From assembly GCF_025449335.1 (NCBI RefSeq), contig NZ_CP104884.1, positions 62,001-126,000 on the forward strand: a DNA stretch of 64,000 nt, written 5' to 3'. This document shows positions 8,887-17,243 of the stretch, in pieces. The stretch's first letter is position 1. Every line of letters begins with the position of its first letter. Position numbers and translations under genes: made by a program. A model generated the notes under the pieces. The model worked only from the letters and a program-made list of their open reading frames with translations. It did no database searches and was not told where the DNA came from. Origin of the DNA: Bartonella sp. HY328. Lineage in GTDB: Bacteria; Pseudomonadota; Alphaproteobacteria; Rhizobiales; Rhizobiaceae.

Positions 8887-10014
8887 TTATTGGCCGCTTC
8901 CTAATATTTCCGCTAAAAGTGCCGCACGCTTATGTAAAACATCAATAATCACATGTTCATATTCGGCATGCGGCCCACCGCCCTCAGCGCCAAGACCATC
9001 AAGGGTAGGAATATTAAGTGCGGATGTAAAATTACCATCACTACCGCCGCCAACGGAACTGCCGCCAACTACCATACCAAGATTATTGGCCGCCTTTAGC
9101 GCGATATCAAATAGTTGCTTATTTCCGGCATTTTGCTCCATGGGTGGTCGGGTCAATTTACCGTTCATTTCTACCTTAGCACCAGCTAAATAGGGTTTGC
9201 AGGCTGATAGCGCAGTATGAATACGTTCAGCTTCATCCATTGAGGTAACCCGCACATCTATGGATATTTCGGCAAAATCTGGAATAACATTGATGCGATT
9301 GCCAGAAGTTGCAATCCCGACATTAACTGAAGTACCACGCGCCAAATCTTGTAAACTATTAATCCATAAAATTTGATGGGCCATTTCTTCAGCTGCACTG
9401 ATACCACCTAAGGGATTATTACCCGCATGAGCGGCTTTTCCATAGATTTTTATGAAGAAATTGCCAACACCTTTACGAGCGATTTTTAAATTTCCTGTTC
9501 CCTCTTCGCAAGGTTCAAGAACAAATACATCATTGCATTGTTTAGCAATATCTTCAATTAATTGGCGTGAATGGTTACTGCCAATTTCTTCATCACTTGT
9601 GCAAAGGAACCAAACTTCACGGCTGTTTAACGCACCCATTTCTTGTAAAGCCTTAAGCGCCCAGATACCTTGAACAAGCCCTGCTTTCATATCAAAAGCG
9701 CCGGGCCCATAAAACTTGCCATTTTCAATACGTGTGCCAAGGCGATCAATATCCCAAACCGTATCAAAATGGCCGATTAATAATGAACGGTGATTGCCCT
9801 CACCTATTTTGAACAACAGGTTATCGCCAACAAGCGTTTGTTCAAATTTTTCAACACCAATGCCCAATCGTTTTTGAAATAATTCGCTTAAAAAACTACC
9901 GCAAACATCAACTGCATGCTTATCATGTGATGGTGATTGCTTGGCAACCAAAGCTTGTAAATCTTCCAATATATCGTGCTTATGACGTTCTAAAAAATTG
10001 GCGATATTGTTCAT
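8887..10014 (-). CDS. M20 family metallopeptidase (carboxypeptidase G2 / glutamate carboxypeptidase type)
   Basis: 375 residues, a different M20 branch from the two amidohydrolases nearby. It shows the CPG2-type metal blocks: IGHFDTVWD (His ligand), GPGAFDMKAGLVQG (bridging Asp), CTSDEEIGS (catalytic Glu plus Glu ligand), and a late His in GAEGGGPHAEYEHV. The dimerisation domain lies between about residues 175 and 290. There is no signal peptide. The start has a strong GGAGGATAAA ribosome site. The family removes C-terminal amino acids, often glutamate, from small peptides or folate-like compounds. Its place at the head of the peptide-degradation cluster suggests it works on imported dipeptides. 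It is separated from the S9 gene by about 300 bp, so it may have its own transcript. Confidence 0.88.
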   Translation of the reverse strand: MNNIANFLERHKHDILEDLQALVAKQSPSHDKHAVDVCGSFLSELFQKRLGIGVEKFEQTLVGDNLLFKIGEGNHRSLLIGHFDTVWDIDRLGTRIENGKFYGPGAFDMKAGLVQGIWALKALQEMGALNSREVWFLCTSDEEIGSNHSRQLIEDIAKQCNDVFVLEPCEEGTGNLKIARKGVGNFFIKIYGKAAHAGNNPLGGISAAEEMAHQILWINSLQDLARGTSVNVGIATSGNRINVIPDFAEISIDVRVTSMDEAERIHTALSACKPYLAGAKVEMNGKLTRPPMEQNAGNKQLFDIALKAANNLGMVVGGSSVGGGSDGNFTSALNIPTLDGLGAEGGGPHAEYEHVIIDVLHKRAALLAEILGSGQ

Positions 10015-10156
10015 TTTATCCTCCTAATTGCATTGCACCCCACATATAATGGCTAAACTAGGCCTTGCTGGCTTTTAATCAGTAGCTCTGTCTACCCACC
10101 ATATTAATAGTTTTTACCTCTTTGCAGAGCCGATAATCGGTTAGTGATTTTACCCG

Positions 10157-10885
10157 TTAAAGGTCAAAATTGGATGGGATAATGACCATATCGCGAATGG
10201 TGACATTGCGTGGGCGCGAAAGCATAAAAACGATAGCATCCGCAACTTCGCTAGGCTCCATCAGGCTGCCTTCTTTTTTTGCTTTTTCAAGATTTTCTTC
10301 CGGCCAATCAGCAAGTAAGGCACTAATAACCGGGCCCGGTGAAACAGAACCGACGCGTATACCAAAACTGCGTAATTGCCGGCGCATGGTTTGCACAAAG
10401 CAATCAACTGCCCATTTTGATGACGCATAGACCGGCTCCCAAACCACTGCGGCATGAGCGGCAAGCGAGCTTGTTACAATAATATCACCGGTTTTGCGTT
10501 CCATCATATGCGGCATAATTGAACGAACATTTTTCATAACTACGTTAATATTAAGCTCTAACATGCGATCAATATGATCAAGGTCGGCATTGATAAGATC
10601 GCCGCCAATGTAAATACCGGCATTGGCATGGAATATATCGATATGATCAACCACTTCTAGCAGGCGCGAAAGGATGTTTTTACACTCATCGCGGTTTAAT
10701 AGATCAAGCACCAAAGGCACAGCCATTGAACCTAATTCTTGACAAACTTTATCAAGGGCATTTTTATCGCGGTCAATAAGCACTACTTTTGCGCCTGCAT
10801 TCATCATGGCACGGGTACTAGCAAGACCAATACCTGATGCAGCACCGGTTATAGCGGCAATTTTTCCTTGTAATATCTTATTCAA
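10157..10885 (-). CDS. Short-chain dehydrogenase, ribitol 2-dehydrogenase-like
   Basis: 242-residue classical SDR. NAD-binding TGAASGIG at 13-20, NAG at 88-90, catalytic S139/S140 and the YxxxK pair Y153/K157. From memory of the family, the whole pattern (KxAAITGAASGIG, IDIFHANAGIYIGG, WEPVYASSK, RVGSVSPGPV, a C-terminal VTIRDMVIIPSN..DL) closely follows Klebsiella ribitol dehydrogenase, which oxidises ribitol to D-ribulose. It follows the mannitol dehydrogenase gene by 23 bp in the same direction, behind a GAGGAGGAG-like ribosome site, so it belongs to the polyol operon. Ribitol or a related pentitol is the likely substrate; galactitol or sorbitol cannot be excluded. Confidence 0.82.
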   Translation of the reverse strand: MNKILQGKIAAITGAASGIGLASTRAMMNAGAKVVLIDRDKNALDKVCQELGSMAVPLVLDLLNRDECKNILSRLLEVVDHIDIFHANAGIYIGGDLINADLDHIDRMLELNINVVMKNVRSIMPHMMERKTGDIIVTSSLAAHAAVVWEPVYASSKWAVDCFVQTMRRQLRSFGIRVGSVSPGPVISALLADWPEENLEKAKKEGSLMEPSEVADAIVFMLSRPRNVTIRDMVIIPSNFDL

Positions 10886-10908
10886 AACCTTCTCCTCCTC
10901 GTTTTAAA

Positions 10909-12378
10909 TTAGCTATTTATATAGTTGTTAAGGGTAGCTCTTGTTCCGTTTTCGTAAAGAGAATTTAGTGCCTCGCTAAAGCGACGTTGAAACAAGGCAG
11001 ACTCGGCAAGACGGCCATAAATATCATCCATCGCCAAAAATACTGACGGATCATTCTTCGCTTTAACAGCAGCTTGGTGAAGTTGGTCGGCCTTATCATC
11101 ATTAAAGATGATTTTTCGTCCGCTATCGGTTGTGCCTTCAAAATAGCGGCACCATAGCGCAGAAGCGAGGGCTAAACCTTTCACATCTTGATCGTCTTTG
11201 AGGCGATCCGCAATAGAGGGCAAAATAAATTTTGGTTGCCGATTAGATCCGTCTTGAGCTAGGCGGCTAATGGTGTCGCCAATTTTAGGATTTGAAAACC
11301 GCCGCTCAATCAAGGCCAAATAATCTTGCAAATTTATATTTGGCACAGGGGGCACACAAGGGATAATTTCACTTTGTTCAAGCTTGCGCAAATAGCCAGC
11401 AATAAGCGGTTCTTCCATCGCTTCATGCACATAATGAATGTCCAATAATTCGCCAGCATAGGCAATGGCGGCATGGCCACCATTAAGAATACGGATTTTC
11501 ATTAATTCGTAAGGGGCAACATCATCAACAAATGTAACGCCAACCGCTTCAAGCTGTGGGCGGCCAAGGGTAAAATTATCTTCAATAACCCATTGGCGAA
11601 ACTCCTCACAAAATACCGGACTTTTATCATTAATGCCATAAGTGTCGCGGCAATATTCAATCTCTCGCGCACTGGTTGCTGGCGTGATACGGTCAACCAT
11701 CGAATTTGGGAAAGCAACATCTTGCTTTATCCAAAGGGCAAGTTCTTGATCAAAAAGCTGCGCAAGGCCAATGACAGTATTTTGTGCAACATGGCCATTT
11801 CCAGGAATATTGTCACAAGAGACAATAGTAAAAGGTGCAATGCCCTTAGCTCGACGGCGTTTTAAGCCGGCGATCAAAATACCAAAGACTGTTTTGGGAT
11901 GGTCGGGGTTTCGCCCATCGGCAATAATAGCTGGGTGATTTGTGTCAAAACTATCGGTGGCTTCGTTGATAAAATAGCCCCCTTCAGTAATCGTCATCGA
12001 AACAATGCGAATATCTGGATTGGTCAAGGCTTCAATGATGTTGTCATGATTTTGCGGATCGAGAAAATCAATCATTGCACCGGTAATATGGGCAGCGGAT
12101 TTGTGACTATCTTGCTCTATAATAGTGGTTAGATAATCTTGTTCACACAATTTGGCTCGCATAGCCTCATCATAGGGCGTAACGCCAGCACCAATAATCG
12201 CCCAATCGTGGTCAAGTCCTTGGTTGAAAAGCTCATCAAGATAAACCGCCTGATGAGCGCGGTGGAAATTACCAATGCCAAAATGCACAATTCCAGCCTT
12301 AAGCGCGCTGCGCTTATAATTTGGTTTTGCAACATTTTTAGAAATTTCGTCAAGGTTATCTAGGGATAATGCGGTCAT
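10909..12378 (-). CDS. mtlK: Mannitol 2-dehydrogenase (polyol-specific long-chain dehydrogenase)
   Basis: 489 residues from the ATG at 12378, chosen because AGGA lies 6-9 bases upstream; a TTG at 12402 would add eight unlikely residues. It is a long-chain polyol dehydrogenase of the MtlK/UxuB family that oxidises D-mannitol to fructose (also sorbitol or arabitol in some members) with NAD. The Rossmann start is GIVHFGIGNFHRAHQAVYLD. The catalytic set K294, N299 and H302 lies in KIRILNGGH, within one residue of the numbering known for the Pseudomonas fluorescens enzyme. Its neighbours are the transporter ATPase upstream (39 bp) and the ribitol dehydrogenase-like SDR downstream, an order like the Rhodobacter smo/mtl operon. 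Confidence 0.93.
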   Translation of the reverse strand: MTALSLDNLDEISKNVAKPNYKRSALKAGIVHFGIGNFHRAHQAVYLDELFNQGLDHDWAIIGAGVTPYDEAMRAKLCEQDYLTTIIEQDSHKSAAHITGAMIDFLDPQNHDNIIEALTNPDIRIVSMTITEGGYFINEATDSFDTNHPAIIADGRNPDHPKTVFGILIAGLKRRRAKGIAPFTIVSCDNIPGNGHVAQNTVIGLAQLFDQELALWIKQDVAFPNSMVDRITPATSAREIEYCRDTYGINDKSPVFCEEFRQWVIEDNFTLGRPQLEAVGVTFVDDVAPYELMKIRILNGGHAAIAYAGELLDIHYVHEAMEEPLIAGYLRKLEQSEIIPCVPPVPNINLQDYLALIERRFSNPKIGDTISRLAQDGSNRQPKFILPSIADRLKDDQDVKGLALASALWCRYFEGTTDSGRKIIFNDDKADQLHQAAVKAKNDPSVFLAMDDIYGRLAESALFQRRFSEALNSLYENGTRATLNNYINS

Positions 12379-12417
12379 GGTAGATCCTAAAATGGAGATC
12401 AATAAGAATGAAAAAGA

Positions 12418-13419
12418 TTAGCGAATGGCTTTACCCTTATCGTCAAAATAATGGCACTTGTTAAAATCTGGGGTTAGATAAACCGTGTCATTATATTTAA
12501 CGTCAAAATCACCCGAGGCACGAACGGTTAATGTTCCTGCCTCGTTTGTATCAACATGAACATAGGTATCAGCGCCAAGATGTTCTGCAACACCAACATG
12601 GCCTTGCCAAAGGCCATCGGATTTTGAAATGGCAATATTTTCAGGCCGAAGTCCGATGGTATGGGCATTTTTTTTCGCCGCAACATCACCTGTAATAAAA
12701 TTGATTGTAGGTGAGCCAAGAAAGCCAGCAACAAATAAATTATCTGGTTTGTGATAAAGCTCTAGCGGTGTTCCCACTTGTTCAATGGATCCAGCATTAA
12801 AAACCACAATTTTATCGGCCATGGTCATTGCCTCTACCTGATCATGGGTCACATAGATCATCGTTGTGCCTAATTGCTGGTGCAATTCACTTAATTCAAG
12901 GCGCATAGAGCCGCGCAAAGACGCATCAAGATTGGACAAGGGTTCATCAAACAAAAATGCCGCCGGTTCGCGCACAATGGCCCGGCCAATAGCAACACGC
13001 TGCCTTTGGCCGCCAGAAAGCTGCCCCGGCCGCCTATCAAGATAATCAGTAAGGTTGAGAATGCGAGCCGCGTCATTTACTTTTTTCTCAATAATTTCGG
13101 CAGATAATTTTGCCATTTTAAGCGGAAAAGCAATATTTTTTCGCACACTCATATGCGGATAAAGTGCATAGGATTGAAATACCATGGCAAGCCCCCTTTT
13201 ACCGGGGGGCGTATCGGTCATGTCCTTGCCATCAATTTCAATTTTTCCCGATGTTGTATCCTCAAGACCTGCAATAAGGCGCAATAATGTAGATTTACCA
13301 CAACCAGAAGGGCCAACAAAAACAACAAATTCGCCATTTTCAATTGTAAGATCAATGCCGGGTATGACATTAACATTGCCAAAGGTTTTATGGACTTGTT
13401 TAAGGATTATGGTTCCCAT
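12418..13419 (-). CDS. smoK: Polyol ABC transporter ATP-binding protein (SmoK/UgpC/MalK type)
   Basis: 333-residue CUT1-type ATPase. Walker A GPSGCGKST at 36-44, signature LSGGQ at 134-138, Walker B FLFDEP near 155-160, and the H-loop in MIYVTHDQVEAM. The C-terminal TOBE region (about 235-333) includes GLRPENI, the usual regulatory domain of MalK-like subunits. It energises the two permeases encoded just upstream. It lies 13 bp after the second permease and 39 bp before mtlK, so it is part of one operon. Symbol by analogy with the Rhodobacter sorbitol/mannitol transporter; the sugar alcohol itself is inferred from the neighbours. Confidence 0.92.
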   Translation of the reverse strand: MGTIILKQVHKTFGNVNVIPGIDLTIENGEFVVFVGPSGCGKSTLLRLIAGLEDTTSGKIEIDGKDMTDTPPGKRGLAMVFQSYALYPHMSVRKNIAFPLKMAKLSAEIIEKKVNDAARILNLTDYLDRRPGQLSGGQRQRVAIGRAIVREPAAFLFDEPLSNLDASLRGSMRLELSELHQQLGTTMIYVTHDQVEAMTMADKIVVFNAGSIEQVGTPLELYHKPDNLFVAGFLGSPTINFITGDVAAKKNAHTIGLRPENIAISKSDGLWQGHVGVAEHLGADTYVHVDTNEAGTLTVRASGDFDVKYNDTVYLTPDFNKCHYFDDKGKAIR

Positions 13420-13432
13420 GATTTTTTCCTAT

Positions 13433-14257
13433 TTATTTGACCGCACCAAAAGTCAGACCACGTACAAGCTGGCGTTGGCAAAACCAGCCAAGAATAAGAA
13501 TAGGAGCAATGGCAAGGCTTGATGCCGCGCTCAATTTTGCCCAAAATAGACCCTGCGGGCTGGAAAATGATGCAATAAAAGCGGTAAGCGGCGCTGCATC
13601 GGTTGTGGTAAGGCGAATGGTCCAAAAAGATTCATTCCAAGCTAGAATGATGGTTAAAAGCAAGGTTGACGCAATACCGGGCAGTGCCATTGGCGTTAGC
13701 ACATGGACAATCTCGTCCCACAAAGACGCGCCATCCATTCGTGCTGCTTCTAAAATTTCACCAGGAATTTCGCGAAAATATGTATAGAGCATCCAAACAA
13801 CAATCGGCAGGTTGATGAGCATTAATAAGATTGTCATGCCTATTTTTGTATCAAGAATACCTAAATTGCGGAAAATCAGATAAATTGGCACAAGAACAGC
13901 AACGGCTGGCATCATCTTCGTTGATAACATCCAAAGCAAAATGTCTTTGGTGCGCTTAGTTGGCGAAAAAGCCATAGACCAAGCAGCAGGAATAGCAAAA
14001 AGCAGTGCCAATAGCGCCGAACCAACTGAAAGAATAACCGAGTTCATAAACGGCGTAAAATAGCCTTTTTGGCTTTGGACTTCCCTATAGCTTTCAATCG
14101 TCCAAGAGGGGATAAGGTTAAAGCCGCTAATTGCTTCAATTTCAGTTTTAAAGCTGGTTAACAGGGTATAAAGAATGGGGAAAAATAGAAGCAAAGCAAC
14201 AAACCATGCAATGATGGATACAATAATCTTGCGTCTTATAGATGCTGACTTTTTCAT
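13433..14257 (-). CDS. smoG: Polyol ABC transporter permease (SmoG-like)
   Basis: 274-residue inner-membrane permease of the CUT1 family (MalG type). Six hydrophobic segments are visible, beginning IIVSIIAWFVALLLFFPILY. The cytoplasmic EAA loop that docks on the ATPase reads EAARMDGASLWDEIVHVLTPMALPG near residues 178-202. It is preceded by a GGAGCCAATATG start context and follows the partner permease by 8 bp. Together with SmoF it forms the transmembrane channel for the polyol delivered by the binding protein at 17244-18557. Confidence 0.9.
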   Translation of the reverse strand: MKKSASIRRKIIVSIIAWFVALLLFFPILYTLLTSFKTEIEAISGFNLIPSWTIESYREVQSQKGYFTPFMNSVILSVGSALLALLFAIPAAWSMAFSPTKRTKDILLWMLSTKMMPAVAVLVPIYLIFRNLGILDTKIGMTILLMLINLPIVVWMLYTYFREIPGEILEAARMDGASLWDEIVHVLTPMALPGIASTLLLTIILAWNESFWTIRLTTTDAAPLTAFIASFSSPQGLFWAKLSAASSLAIAPILILGWFCQRQLVRGLTFGAVK

Positions 14258-14265
14258 ATTGGCTC

Positions 14266-15138
14266 CTATTTATCGAGATTTTTGCCGACGGCACGCATGA
14301 GGAAAAACGCAACAATATTGGCTAAAATGACCGCAATCACACCGCCAGCCGATGCGCCGCCAACGTCATATCCTAACAAGGCTGTCCGATAAATTAAGAA
14401 CGGCAAATTGGTAGATGCATAGCCGGGGCCACCATTGGTCGTCACCAAAATTTCAGCATATACGCCAAGTAAAAAAATGGTCTGGATTAATATGACAACC
14501 GTAATCGAACGCGCAAGATGAGGAATGATGAGATGAATAAAGCGGTTGTAAAAATTGGCGCCATCAAGCTCTGCGGCTTCCTTTTGTTCGCTATCTAAAG
14601 ATTGTAAGGCGGTAAATAAAATAAGAATAGCAAAAGGCAGCCATTGCCAAGCAACGATAATTATAATCGACAATAGCGGATATTGCGAAAACCAATCAAC
14701 CGGACTAAATCCCATGGTGCGGCTAATATCGGCTAACACACCATATTCAGGATGCATAATCATATTTTTCCATATAAGGGCCGCAACCGGTGGCATGACA
14801 AAAAATGGCGATATGATAAGAATGCGAACAATGCCTTGCCCCCATATCGGCTGATCTAATAGCAAGGCAATCGCCGTGCCACCTATAATGGTAATAGCAA
14901 GAACACCAACAACAATTAGCAATGTATTAATAATGGATTGAAAAAAAGCAGGGTCGGTATAGAAAAATTCATAATTTAAAAGACCTGCAAAACTAACATT
15001 GTCAGGATTGAGCAAATTATAATTTTCAAATGAAAACCATAAGGTCATTGCAAGGGGAACAATCATCCATATTAAAAGCAGGACGATTGAAGGGGTCATC
15101 ATGATGCGCGCAAGAATGCTGGTATTGCGTGTTGCCAT
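14266..15138 (-). CDS. smoF: Polyol ABC transporter permease (SmoF-like)
   Basis: 290-residue CUT1 permease of the MalF type. Six hydrophobic segments, from SIVLLLIWMIVPLAMTLWFSF to a C-terminal GVIAVILANIVAFFLMRAV. The EAA loop reads EAAELDGANFYNRFIHLIIPH near 188-208. It is the first gene of the minus-strand transporter operon; the ribosome site is GGAGAAAG before the ATG. Its promoter region (15139-15260) carries several palindromes that may bind a regulator. Unlike the Rhodobacter operon, the binding-protein gene is not immediately in front of it but 2.1 kb away beyond a sugar kinase gene on the other strand. Confidence 0.9.
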   Translation of the reverse strand: MATRNTSILARIMMTPSIVLLLIWMIVPLAMTLWFSFENYNLLNPDNVSFAGLLNYEFFYTDPAFFQSIINTLLIVVGVLAITIIGGTAIALLLDQPIWGQGIVRILIISPFFVMPPVAALIWKNMIMHPEYGVLADISRTMGFSPVDWFSQYPLLSIIIIVAWQWLPFAILILFTALQSLDSEQKEAAELDGANFYNRFIHLIIPHLARSITVVILIQTIFLLGVYAEILVTTNGGPGYASTNLPFLIYRTALLGYDVGGASAGGVIAVILANIVAFFLMRAVGKNLDK

Positions 15139-15190
15139 TTCGTCACTTTCTCCTCAAAGTGCCTTGGTTTTTTTAAACCATTTTTGCATT

Positions 15191-15256
15191 ACAATTTCGA
15201 AATGATGAAATTGTACCAATGCCCGCAAAATGCATTTTTACTAAAAATGCATTTTG
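15191..15256. promoter_or_regulatory. Candidate operator region upstream of smoF (two strong palindromes)
   Basis: Two inverted repeats lie 50-120 bp upstream of the smoF start. The first is ACAATTTC (15191-15198) with GAAATTGT (15207-15214). The second is a perfect 15-bp inverted repeat around a single central base, 15226-15256, whose arm reads CAAAATGCATTTTTA. A shorter TGGTTT..AAACCA repeat is closer to the gene. The position fits binding of a dimeric regulator of the polyol operon, but no regulator gene for it is in the window. Confidence 0.45.
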
Positions 15257-15752
15257 AACCTTGCTGCTTTTGCTTAACCTTCAAAATAACGCCGTTTTGG
15301 ATAAAAATACCACAAACCCGAAGGTAAATCTTAATTCAACCAAGCCTTTATTAATGATGAGAAAATACCAAAATAGAGGTCTATACTTTAAGGTAATATA
15401 AGCAGCGCGATAAGGATTATTGGTTGAGACAACTTAAATTATAATGCAAGATAACATAGTTTTTCGTTACAAACATTTATTGCCTGTATCATTAAATTTG
15501 TCTCGATAAATCTGTGTTTGCCTCATTAAACATGTCTCCTCCATATTTAACAAACTATGATTGCTTCATAAAAATCTCAACACCTGCATGAAATGACCAT
15601 TTATAAAAAATGACAAAAAATACAAACTTGTTGTTAATTTTACCTGTCAATTTTAACTAAAACCAGCCAATATAAGCGATTTCAACTTCCTTCCCATCGA
15701 CAAATTAATTTATCGCTGAAGACATTACAATGTCAATCAATTTTTACACGTG

Positions 15753-16041
15753 TTAATTATTTACGATAAAAGTCGAAAAGTCCAAATTATAATCTATATG
15801 ATTGCCTGCTGGGTCATAATAATGTTGATTTTGTGCAATTATTTTAGGATTAAACCCCGTATTTGAATTAATACCATAAATTTATCTACCATCTTTATAG
15901 GTAAAATTATGTTACACTATACTATCAGGCTTACCACAGCTTGAATGATATTCAAATTCTTCCAAATTTTTTTCTGTAACTTTATAAATGATCGCGGTTG
16001 ATTGACATTTTCAAAACTTGATTAACGGTGGCGCTATTCAT
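15753..16041 (-). pseudogene. Decayed small gene of unknown function
   Basis: Read on the minus strand from an ATG at 16041, an open frame (MNSATVNQVLKMSINRDHL) soon stops. A shift of frame then opens a 86-codon stretch (16010-15753) that is protein-like but broken by TAA codons at 15914-15912 and 15884-15882. The pieces read IIYKVTEKNLEEFEYHSSCG, then HNFTYKDG, then IYGINSNTGFNPKIIAQNQH and YYDPAGNHIDYNLDFSTF before the final stop. The coherent amino-acid text in one frame across two stops is why I call it a relic, not noise. I do not recognise the family. Confidence 0.4.
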
Positions 16042-16256
16042 TTCATTTCTTTACATTATTTGTTTTTATTTGCACCTTAGACATTAAAAAATTGCTTGGA
16101 ATATCAGCTCGATTGGCAAAGTCTTACCCCTAGTAGAAGCTGAAGAAAACGATTTACTATTTTGCGGTTAAAGCTCTTGTAAGATATCACATAGCTTTAT
16201 AAGAATAGAGATTAAAGGCGGAGCCTTTATTGGGATGGAAACGAGGAAAAACAATA

Positions 16257-17177
16257 ATGATATTATGCTGTGGTGAATCTTTGATCGACATGTTGCCTGT
16301 TGCAACGCATAATGGTGAAAGTGCCTTTTTGCCAGTTGTTGGCGGCTCGGTGTTTAATAGTGCAGTTTCCTTAGGGCGATTGGGTATTCAAACCGGCTTT
16401 TTTTCTGGCCTAAGCCATGATTTTTTTGGAAAAATGCTATGCGATACGCTTGACGAAGCCAAGGTTGATTATTCTTTTGCCACCTTATCTGATCGGCCAA
16501 CAACGCTAGCTTTTGTAAAAATGGTTGGACAGCATGCACAATATGCATTTTTTGACGAGAATACCGCAGGCAGAATGTTGCATGAAAGTGATATGCCGGT
16601 GCTTGATGAACACATTAAGGCATTATTATTTGGCTGTATAAGCCTTATTTCCGAGCCTTGTGGCAGTGTTTATGAAGCCTTAATGACCAAAGCCTCTCGT
16701 GAAAATGTTATTTATCTTGATCCTAATATTCGCGTAGATTTTATAAAAGATCGTCAAAAGCATCTTGATCGCCTGTCAAGAATGATCCGGCATAGTGACA
16801 TAGTCAAGCTATCGAATGATGATTTAAAATGGTTTGCTGATGATGTTGACGAAAAGGTGCTTGCACAAGAATGGTTGAATAATGGCGCAAAATTAGTCGT
16901 TATTACCAAAGGGGCGGATGGCATGGTGGCTTATTCGCAACAATTTTGCGTTGAAATAGAAAGCGAAAAGGTCGAGATTGTTGACACAGTTGGCGCAGGT
17001 GATACCGTCAATGCTGGAATACTTGCTAGTCTTGAAGATCATGGCCTTTTAAACAAGCAAGCTATTACAAAATTGAATGAAGCGCAAATATATGAAGCGT
17101 TACACCTTGCCAAGCAAGTTGCCGCTATCACTGTTGCAAGAGCCGGTGCAAACCCACCTTGGCGTCATGAATTATAA
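16257..17177 (+). CDS. PfkB family carbohydrate kinase (fructokinase-like)
   Basis: 306 residues from the ATG at 16257, which follows GAGGA; a TTG at 16230 is in frame but lacks a site. A ribokinase/PfkB-fold sugar kinase. N-terminal GGSVFNSAVSLGRLGIQTGF binds the sugar; the C-terminal signature DTVGAGDTVNAG holds the anion hole and the catalytic Asp (GAGD). The natural substrate is probably the fructose made by mannitol dehydrogenase, giving fructose 6-phosphate. It is encoded opposite to the rest of the polyol genes, between the permease operon and the binding protein gene, and converges with the latter at a 9-bp stem hairpin (17194-17223). Fructokinase is inferred from context; other ketoses are possible. 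Confidence 0.85.
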   Translation: MILCCGESLIDMLPVATHNGESAFLPVVGGSVFNSAVSLGRLGIQTGFFSGLSHDFFGKMLCDTLDEAKVDYSFATLSDRPTTLAFVKMVGQHAQYAFFDENTAGRMLHESDMPVLDEHIKALLFGCISLISEPCGSVYEALMTKASRENVIYLDPNIRVDFIKDRQKHLDRLSRMIRHSDIVKLSNDDLKWFADDVDEKVLAQEWLNNGAKLVVITKGADGMVAYSQQFCVEIESEKVEIVDTVGAGDTVNAGILASLEDHGLLNKQAITKLNEAQIYEALHLAKQVAAITVARAGANPPWRHEL

Positions 17178-17193
17178 AGGTATTTCACCTATA

Positions 17194-17223
17194 GGCTTGC
17201 AGTGAAAAACTCCTCTGCAAGCC
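17194..17223. terminator. Hairpin between convergent genes (probable bidirectional terminator)
   Basis: Perfect 9-bp stem, GGCTTGCAG at 17194-17202 and CTGCAAGCC at 17215-17223, with a 12-base loop. It sits in the 66-bp gap between the converging kinase and polyol binding-protein genes. No long U-run follows on either strand, so termination may be weak or the hairpin may mainly protect mRNA ends. Confidence 0.5.
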
Positions 17224-17243
17224 ATCATTGATATTAACTAGTT

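Larger units (their letters stand above)
15139..16256. other. Long AT-rich spacer between smoF and the sugar kinase
   Basis: 1.1 kb without an intact gene. Next to smoF it holds the palindromes described at 15191-15256. On the minus strand at 15753-16041 there is a decayed small reading frame, described separately. Around 15480-15540 two imperfect copies of a TCATTAAA..TGTCT motif follow each other. A 6-bp hairpin (AAAGGC..GCCTTT, 16214-16228) lies just before the ribosome site of the kinase gene. I see no RNA gene or insertion sequence. The region reads like the scar of a rearrangement that split a once continuous binding protein-permease operon. Confidence 0.5.

Noticed and set aside
16214..16228. 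Hairpin AAAGGC..GCCTTT as a terminator
   Set aside because: The stem is only 6 bp, there is no U-run, and it lies directly before the kinase ribosome site; too weak to annotate alone.
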